A stretch of 64,000 bases of DNA from Grimontia kaedaensis (lineage in GTDB: Bacteria > Pseudomonadota > Gammaproteobacteria > Enterobacterales > Vibrionaceae), in NCBI RefSeq assembly GCF_023746615.1, contig NZ_CP082276.1, positions 1,302,001-1,366,000 of the forward strand. Reading direction: 5' to 3'. A program made the position numbers and the translations under genes. Shown here piece by piece: positions 59,576 to 64,000 of this stretch. The notes beneath the pieces were generated by a model that was not told the DNA's origin, ran no database searches, and worked only from the letters and a program-made list of their open reading frames with translations. The stretch's first letter is position 1. The number at the start of each line of letters is the position of its first letter.

Positions 59576-60487
59576 TCAGAAAAACATTTGGTAGGTGTAG
59601 CCCGTCAGTACTGCCATGCCAAGAACCACCGCTAGGAATGCCAGAATCATCTGGTTGCGAAACATGGATTTGAGCATGATGACTTCAGTAATACTCGCGC
59701 CAGCACTGCCAATAACTAGCGCCATTACGGTTCCTATGCCCATGCCCTTAGCCAGTAGCGGCGCACTCAGCAAAATCACTGCCTCAGCGCGGATGTATAG
59801 CGGAATACCAATCACAGCCGCTAAAGGTATAGCAAATGGATTATCCTCACCCGCGATAGAAGCAATCCATTCAGCAGGCATTGCACCGTAAATCAGAGAG
59901 CCCACACCAACGCCGATGAAAATGTAAGGCATCGCCGTTTTAAAGTCTTTCCACACTCCGCGCCAAATCTTCATCCACTTGTTCTCTTCTACCTTTTTCG
60001 TACCACAGGTAGAGCCACAGCAGCTTTTTTCCGGCTCTTCATAGGTAGAAGGTTTCAGATACTTCTCGAATCCCAATTTTTCCAGTAGATAACCTGATGC
60101 CACTGAAATCACCAGAGCAGAAGCAAAGTAGTACGCCGTTACTTCTAAACCGAAGGTCACTGCAAAAAGACCAATGATCATTGGGTTGAGTAACGGGCTT
60201 GCAAACAGGAAAACCATCATGGTGCCAAATCCTGCCTGTGCACGAATCAGACCTTTAAGAAAAGGAATCGTCGAGCAAGAACAAAATGGTGTGATTGCGC
60301 CAAGAAATGCTGCCATCACATAGCCTTTACCGTTTTGGCTACTCAGCATACTGCGGATTTTTTCCGGCGGGATATATTGCTGCAATACACCCACTAGATA
60401 ACTGATCACCAAGAACAGTATGGTGATTTCCACCGCCAGAAAGGCGAACATGCCCAGGGTTGATTGAGCGGTCTCCATTGTCATCAT
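59576..60487 (-). CDS. ArsP-like permease (UPF0718/DUF318)
   Basis: A 303-residue membrane protein of about eight helices of the DUF318 permease family, which includes the organoarsenical exporter ArsP. The membrane cysteines of the family are visible (PFCSCSTIPFL) and the cytosolic loop has a Cys-rich insertion (SCCGSTCGTKK). It is divergent from an ArsR-type gene, so expression is probably metal(loid)-induced. The start could be any of ATG 60487, 60484 or 60478. The specific substrate is unknown; trivalent arsenicals are plausible. Confidence 0.82.
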   Translation of the reverse strand: MMTMETAQSTLGMFAFLAVEITILFLVISYLVGVLQQYIPPEKIRSMLSSQNGKGYVMAAFLGAITPFCSCSTIPFLKGLIRAQAGFGTMMVFLFASPLLNPMIIGLFAVTFGLEVTAYYFASALVISVASGYLLEKLGFEKYLKPSTYEEPEKSCCGSTCGTKKVEENKWMKIWRGVWKDFKTAMPYIFIGVGVGSLIYGAMPAEWIASIAGEDNPFAIPLAAVIGIPLYIRAEAVILLSAPLLAKGMGIGTVMALVIGSAGASITEVIMLKSMFRNQMILAFLAVVLGMAVLTGYTYQMFF

Positions 60488-60490
60488 TAA

Positions 60491-60528
60491 AATCTCTATA
60501 TTTCTGGAATATTCGAAATATAGAGATT
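60491..60528. promoter_or_regulatory. Probable ArsR operator, copy 1
   Basis: AATCTCTATATTTC pairs with GAAATATAGAGATT (14-base perfect arms, 10-base centre TGGAATATTC). It lies 4 bases upstream of the permease start, so it may cover the promoter and leader. Confidence 0.75.
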
Positions 60529-60546
60529 CACGCTCTCCTCTGCAAG

Positions 60547-60570
60547 ATATTTCTGTTATTATCGAAATAT
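60547..60570. promoter_or_regulatory. Probable ArsR operator, copy 2
   Basis: ATATTTC and GAAATAT (7-base arms) around a 10-base centre TGTTATTATC. It has the same core ATATTTC-N10-GAAATAT as copy 1, centred 49 bases away, and is 22 bases before the ArsR start. Confidence 0.7.
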
Positions 60571-60591
60571 TGTTTTTGTACGGGAAACGCT

Positions 60592-60906
60592 ATGGAACTC
60601 GAAGCCGTTGCTAAAGCATTGAAAGAACTGGGACACCCTACTCGGTTAGCGATATTCAAAAGGTTAGTCAAAGGTGGGCATGCTGGTATCGCAGTGGGTG
60701 TCGTTCAGGAGGAATTGGACATTCCTGGTTCAACCCTTTCCCATCATTTGTCGAGTTTGATGTCTGCGAACCTGATTGAGCAGCGACGTGAGGGACGAAC
60801 CCTTTACTGTATCCCCAAGTACGAGCAACTCGATGGCGTCTTATCCTTTTTGCGTGACGAGTGCTGTGCTGATGAATCCCCCAAGGAGACAGATACTCTA
60901 GAGTAA
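60592..60906 (+). CDS. ArsR/SmtB-family transcriptional regulator
   Basis: A 104-residue ArsR-type winged-helix repressor. The recognition helix region is IPGSTLSHHLSSLMSANLIEQRREGRTLYC, the family DNA-binding signature. Metal-binding cysteines could be Cys90 and Cys91 (ECCADE) in the C terminus; the N-terminal CxC of typical As(III) sensors is absent. It is divergent from the ArsP-like permease with two operators between. The start ATG 60592 is the first in the frame after the operators. Confidence 0.88.
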   Translation: MELEAVAKALKELGHPTRLAIFKRLVKGGHAGIAVGVVQEELDIPGSTLSHHLSSLMSANLIEQRREGRTLYCIPKYEQLDGVLSFLRDECCADESPKETDTLE

Positions 60907-60907
60907 A

Positions 60908-60935
60908 GAAAAAGCAGGGCGATTGCCCTGCTTCT
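60908..60935. terminator. Intrinsic terminator for nagZ, between arsR and nagZ
   Basis: AAGCAGGGC and GCCCTGCTT are 9-base perfect arms around GATT. On the minus strand it ends in five T, so it serves nagZ. Confidence 0.82.
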
Positions 60936-60942
60936 GATTTGA

Positions 60943-61947
60943 TTAGCTTTGCTTTTCCTGCCACTCGACGTGGCGTTGCTCCACACGCTTTTTCACATCT
61001 CGCCACTTCTCTGCGCTCTGCAGGTCTCGAACCGTAAATTGATGCTTCTTTGCCAGTGATGCGGCTTGAGGCACTTCAATAATTGGCAAGTTGTCGAGTG
61101 CTTCAATTGATGATTGGCGGTTGTTGCACAAGAGCAACATATCACAGCCCGCTGCCAGCGCTTGCTGACAACGTTCAGCCGGACCACCCATGACTGTCGC
61201 CCCTTCCATGCTCAGATCGTCTGAGAACACAATCCCTTGGAAACCAAGCTGCTCTCGCAAGACTTTTTTGAGCCAGTACGGAGAACCACTCGCTGGCAAA
61301 TCATCATAGTGTGGGTAGATAACATGTGCTGGCATTATGGCATCCAAGACACTGGCTTCAATTTGCGCGGTGAATATTGCCATGTCCTGCTCGAAAAGGT
61401 CGTCACGCTCATCTTTCGGGCTTTCGAAGTGTGAGTCGGCAATAACAGCACCGTGGCCAGGGAAGTGTTTTCCCGTTGTTGCCATACCAGCCTCTTTCAT
61501 GCCTGCCATAAATGCCGTTGAGTAGCGGATAACCGTATCATTGTCATCGCCAAATGCGCGGCTGCCGATAGCCTTGCAATCAAAACCCCGATCCAGCACA
61601 GGAGCAAAACTCAGATCGATGTCATGCGCCATCAACTCAGCGGCCATTAGCCAACCCGCTTCTTGCGCCAATATCAGGCCGTCTTCCATTTGCGCATAAG
61701 ACTGCGCAGGAGGAACGATTGTAAACTGCTCTCGGAATCGCTGAACACGACCACCTTCCTGATCAACACCAATCAAAATCGGACGTTTAGCCGCTTTACG
61801 AACGGACTCTGTCAGCGCTGCCAGCTGGCGACTATCGTGGTAATTACGAGCGAAAAGAATTAAGCCACCTACACTTGGGTGTTCCAGCAATTCGCGCTCT
61901 TCAGCGTCCAGCTCACACCCTTCAAGATCAAGCCACAATGGGCCCAT
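60943..61947 (-). CDS. nagZ: Beta-N-acetylhexosaminidase NagZ
   Basis: A 334-residue GH3 enzyme that removes N-acetylglucosamine from anhydro-muropeptides in the cytoplasm during murein recycling. Signatures are visible: GKHFPGHG, DSHFESPKDER (His/Asp catalytic dyad loop) and FSDDLSMEGA (nucleophile Asp). The product feeds AnmK and, in species with AmpR, affects beta-lactamase induction. It is divergent from the anmK gene 150 bases away. Confidence 0.94.
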   Translation of the reverse strand: MGPLWLDLEGCELDAEERELLEHPSVGGLILFARNYHDSRQLAALTESVRKAAKRPILIGVDQEGGRVQRFREQFTIVPPAQSYAQMEDGLILAQEAGWLMAAELMAHDIDLSFAPVLDRGFDCKAIGSRAFGDDNDTVIRYSTAFMAGMKEAGMATTGKHFPGHGAVIADSHFESPKDERDDLFEQDMAIFTAQIEASVLDAIMPAHVIYPHYDDLPASGSPYWLKKVLREQLGFQGIVFSDDLSMEGATVMGGPAERCQQALAAGCDMLLLCNNRQSSIEALDNLPIIEVPQAASLAKKHQFTVRDLQSAEKWRDVKKRVEQRHVEWQEKQS

Positions 61948-62101
61948 GGGTCACTCCTGTTTGAATTTCATTTTAAGCTGGCAACATATTACGCTGACAC
62001 GCACACTCTAGAAAGCCTGATACCAAAATTTGGTGCTGGGAATTGCAATCCTATGAGAAACTTAGCAACTGAAGTCTAAAAAGAAGAGAGGCGAACAAAT
62101 C

Positions 62102-63196
62102 ATGTACATCGGCATAATGTCTGGCACCAGTCTGGACGGTATTGATATGGTCGCCGCCTCTTTTTCAGAACAAAGCGTTACCCTGCATCATCAGGCTGAA
62201 TATCCATTTCCAGAAACACTGAAAGAGAAGCTGATCGCCTTAAGCCAAGGCGCGCTTGTTACATTGGAAGAAATCGGCACCATCGATCACTTCCTCGGTA
62301 AAACATACGCGGAAACTGTGAATCGCTTTTTAGCCGAAAACGACCTAAAAGCACTCGAGATTACCGCCATTGGCTGCCATGGTCAGACCGTCTTCCATAA
62401 ACCTACTGGACCAATGCCTTTTACCATGCAGCTTGGCGATGCCAACATCATTGCAGCACTGACAGGCATTACAACGGTTGCTGATTTCCGCCGCAAAGAC
62501 ATGGCGCTTGGTGGCCAAGGTGCACCGCTTGTTCCTGCCTTTCATCAATTCCTTTTCGGCACAGATGCCTCTACTAAGGTAGTGCTGAACATTGGTGGCA
62601 TCGCCAACATTTCAGTACTCGCCCCCAACCAACCTATCGTCGGTTATGACACGGGCCCGGGGAATATGCTGATGGACAGCTGGATAAGTGAACACAAAGG
62701 CAAACCCTATGACAAAGACGGCGCGTGGGCATCAATCGGTACAGTCAATCAAGCGCTACTGAACCAGATGCTCAGTGATGAATATTTTGCCCAACCTGCC
62801 CCCAAAAGCACTGGTCGTGAGTTGTTCCATCGCGGGTGGTTAGAGGCTCAACTCAAGAATCTCAACCAACCAATTTTCCCTGAAGATGTTCAAGCAACCC
62901 TGCTCGCGTTCACCGCGCAATCTGTCGCAAATGACGTTCTTCGCTTTGGGCAAGGTGAGCTTCTGGTATGCGGTGGTGGTGCGCAAAATAAAGCATTAAT
63001 AGCTGCATTAAAAACTGCTCTGCCCAATTGGCAGGTGATGGCGACAGATAAGAAAGGCGTAAATGGTGATTCGTTAGAAGCGTTAGCCTTTGCCTGGCTG
63101 GCACATCAAGCGCTGGAAGGAAAGCCAGGGAACCTGCCGGATGTCACTGGCGCCAGCCGTTCTTGCCGACTGGGCGCTATTTACTATCCCGATTAG
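62102..63196 (+). CDS. anmK: Anhydro-N-acetylmuramic acid kinase
   Basis: A 364-residue kinase that converts anhydroMurNAc plus ATP to MurNAc-6-phosphate, in the same recycling pathway as NagZ. The phosphate and sugar motifs MSGTSLDGID, GCHGQTVFH, VADFRRKDMALGGQGAP and GYDTGPGNMLMD are intact. AGAGAGG is 10 bases before the ATG. It is divergent from nagZ. Confidence 0.94.
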   Translation: MYIGIMSGTSLDGIDMVAASFSEQSVTLHHQAEYPFPETLKEKLIALSQGALVTLEEIGTIDHFLGKTYAETVNRFLAENDLKALEITAIGCHGQTVFHKPTGPMPFTMQLGDANIIAALTGITTVADFRRKDMALGGQGAPLVPAFHQFLFGTDASTKVVLNIGGIANISVLAPNQPIVGYDTGPGNMLMDSWISEHKGKPYDKDGAWASIGTVNQALLNQMLSDEYFAQPAPKSTGRELFHRGWLEAQLKNLNQPIFPEDVQATLLAFTAQSVANDVLRFGQGELLVCGGGAQNKALIAALKTALPNWQVMATDKKGVNGDSLEALAFAWLAHQALEGKPGNLPDVTGASRSCRLGAIYYPD

Positions 63197-63208
63197 AGTC
63201 CTTTAACC

Positions 63209-64000
63209 CTAGCCTGATTGAGTGCCAAAACGGTTCGGACGTTTCAGCGCTACTGGCATCTGATTACTGGTGCGCTTCAAGTAAAGCAGATACTGGCTAA
63301 AGCTGAGTGGACGAGAGTAGTGGTAGCCCTGAGCAATATCGACACCATATCGTTTAAGTACAGCGGCCGTTTCCAGATCTTCTACCCCTTCTGCCACCAC
63401 CATCAAACCAAGTGATTTTGCCATCTCGGTCGTTGCTCGGACGATGTTCTGCTTTCTTGGGCTGTTTGTCAGCGAATTGATAAAGCTACGGTCGATCTTT
63501 AGCTCGGTAAACGGCAGTTGTGAAAGGTAAGTCAGCGAAGAATAACCTGTACCGTAGTCGTCAATTGATACTTCAATATCGTATTGAGACAGACGATCAA
63601 TCACCTGATGCAGCCTTTCATAATCCGACACCATGGTCGATTCTGTCAGCTCTAGCGAAAGTGTGCCCGTGGGAACATGGTATTGCTCCGCAACATCCGC
63701 GATTTTGTCCACCAGATTAGGAATCGCGATGTCTGAAGCACTCACGTTTATCGATAATCGACGGCTAAAGCCAAGCTCTATCAGTTTGCTCTGTTGGTAG
63801 AAAGCGCGTTTAATTACCCAGAGCGTCAGGTCATTGATTAGGCCGACTTCCTCTGCCAATTTCACAAACACTTCAGGGGAAACCTGTCCGAATTTGGGAT
63901 GGTCCCAGCGCAGCAAGACTTCAGAGCCATGGATTGAGCCAGTACGAAGATCGATCTGGGGCTGGTGATACAAATCCAGCTCGTCGTTCTCTATCGCCCT
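63209..64000 (-). CDS. EAL-domain c-di-GMP phosphodiesterase, truncated by the window end
   Basis: The C-terminal about 260 residues of an EAL domain. The signature reads SEVLLRW (EVL instead of EAL), a common variant. The other conserved elements are visible: NVSASD, ELTESTMVSD, IDDYGTGYSSLTYL, KIDRSFI and EGVE. The frame stays open to 64000 (sequence AIENDELDLYHQPQIDL), so the gene starts beyond the window, probably with N-terminal sensor or GGDEF domains. It should hydrolyse c-di-GMP. Confidence 0.88.
   Translation of the reverse strand, partial: RAIENDELDLYHQPQIDLRTGSIHGSEVLLRWDHPKFGQVSPEVFVKLAEEVGLINDLTLWVIKRAFYQQSKLIELGFSRRLSINVSASDIAIPNLVDKIADVAEQYHVPTGTLSLELTESTMVSDYERLHQVIDRLSQYDIEVSIDDYGTGYSSLTYLSQLPFTELKIDRSFINSLTNSPRKQNIVRATTEMAKSLGLMVVAEGVEDLETAAVLKRYGVDIAQGYHYSRPLSFSQYLLYLKRTSNQMPVALKRPNRFGTQSG

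Noticed and set aside
1..64000. tRNA, rRNA, CRISPR arrays, prophage or intact insertion sequences
   Set aside because: I looked for repeated spacers, cloverleaf-like segments and paired terminal repeats and saw none. A tRNA or covariance-model scan would be needed to be sure.

Overview
The window looks like chromosomal DNA of a marine gammaproteobacterium in the Vibrionaceae. Grimontia, Enterovibrio or Photobacterium relatives are my best guess from gene content: a class I lipase with its foldase, MaoP, a VpsR/PrsR-like regulator, Vibrio-type DUF proteins, many diguanylate cyclases and a nagZ-anmK pair. I inferred this from protein families only; no rRNA or other phylogenetic marker is present. 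Genes lie on both strands in short operons separated by clear intrinsic terminators. I saw no tRNA, rRNA, CRISPR array, prophage or intact insertion sequence.

Layout. 1-8.5 kb: small accessory enzymes (SDR, cupin, DUF1428, BLUF photoreceptor), a frameshifted ParB-like gene, a MarR/EamA divergent pair with two identical-type operators, two GNAT acetyltransferases and a 2-oxoglutarate oxygenase-like protein. 8.9-11.4 kb: a three-gene cassette of retropepsin-like protease (RimB type), RimK-like glutamate ligase and AstE/AspA-like zinc hydrolase. 11.7-13.5 kb: secreted lipase and its membrane-anchored foldase. 13.5-21.9 kb: HAD phosphatase, lipoprotein, MsrB, a MASE1-like GGDEF protein, fumarase C, small conserved proteins, an ASCH protein and a REC-REC-GGDEF regulator. 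22.7-30.4 kb: small Cys-rich membrane protein, two LysE exporters, an AraC regulator, a DODA-type dioxygenase, a two-component system, a DedA/LssY membrane protein and a glycosyltransferase. 30.5-38.2 kb: methyltransferase, gltS interrupted by an in-frame TAA, PEBP protein, ac4C amidohydrolase YqfB, an overlapping pair of PLP enzyme and 2OG-Fe dioxygenase, a FemAB-like protein and a DUF6151 protein. 38.2-48.7 kb: signalling and surface-polysaccharide regulation (two GGDEF proteins, glycosyltransferase, stand-alone receiver, GntR/UTRA regulator, PqqD-like protein, and an enhancer-binding-type regulator lacking both the receiver Asp and the GAFTGA loop). 49.3-56.7 kb: NADAR protein, LytM peptidase, MocR regulator with divergent flavin protein, aspartoacylase, and a 728-residue exported protein preceded by an overlapping tiny lipoprotein. 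56.8-64 kb: a transposase-derived-looking zinc-ribbon protein, MaoP, a small basic protein, an ArsP-like permease with divergent ArsR regulator and paired operators, nagZ, anmK and a truncated EAL phosphodiesterase.

Two themes recur. Cyclic-di-GMP signalling is represented by four GGDEF proteins, one EAL protein and a likely c-di-GMP-family transcription factor near a glycosyltransferase. Murein recycling is represented by nagZ and anmK, with a LytM peptidase elsewhere. Several genes shorter than 60 codons (at 22747, 41381, 56090 reverse, 56540, 59358) look real. Two genes are visibly broken: the ParB-like gene by one extra G in a G run, and gltS by one stop codon. The strongest candidates for undescribed biology are the overlapping PLP enzyme/2OG dioxygenase pair, the domesticated-transposase-like protein, the lipoprotein plus 728-residue protein pair, and the degenerate enhancer-binding regulator.
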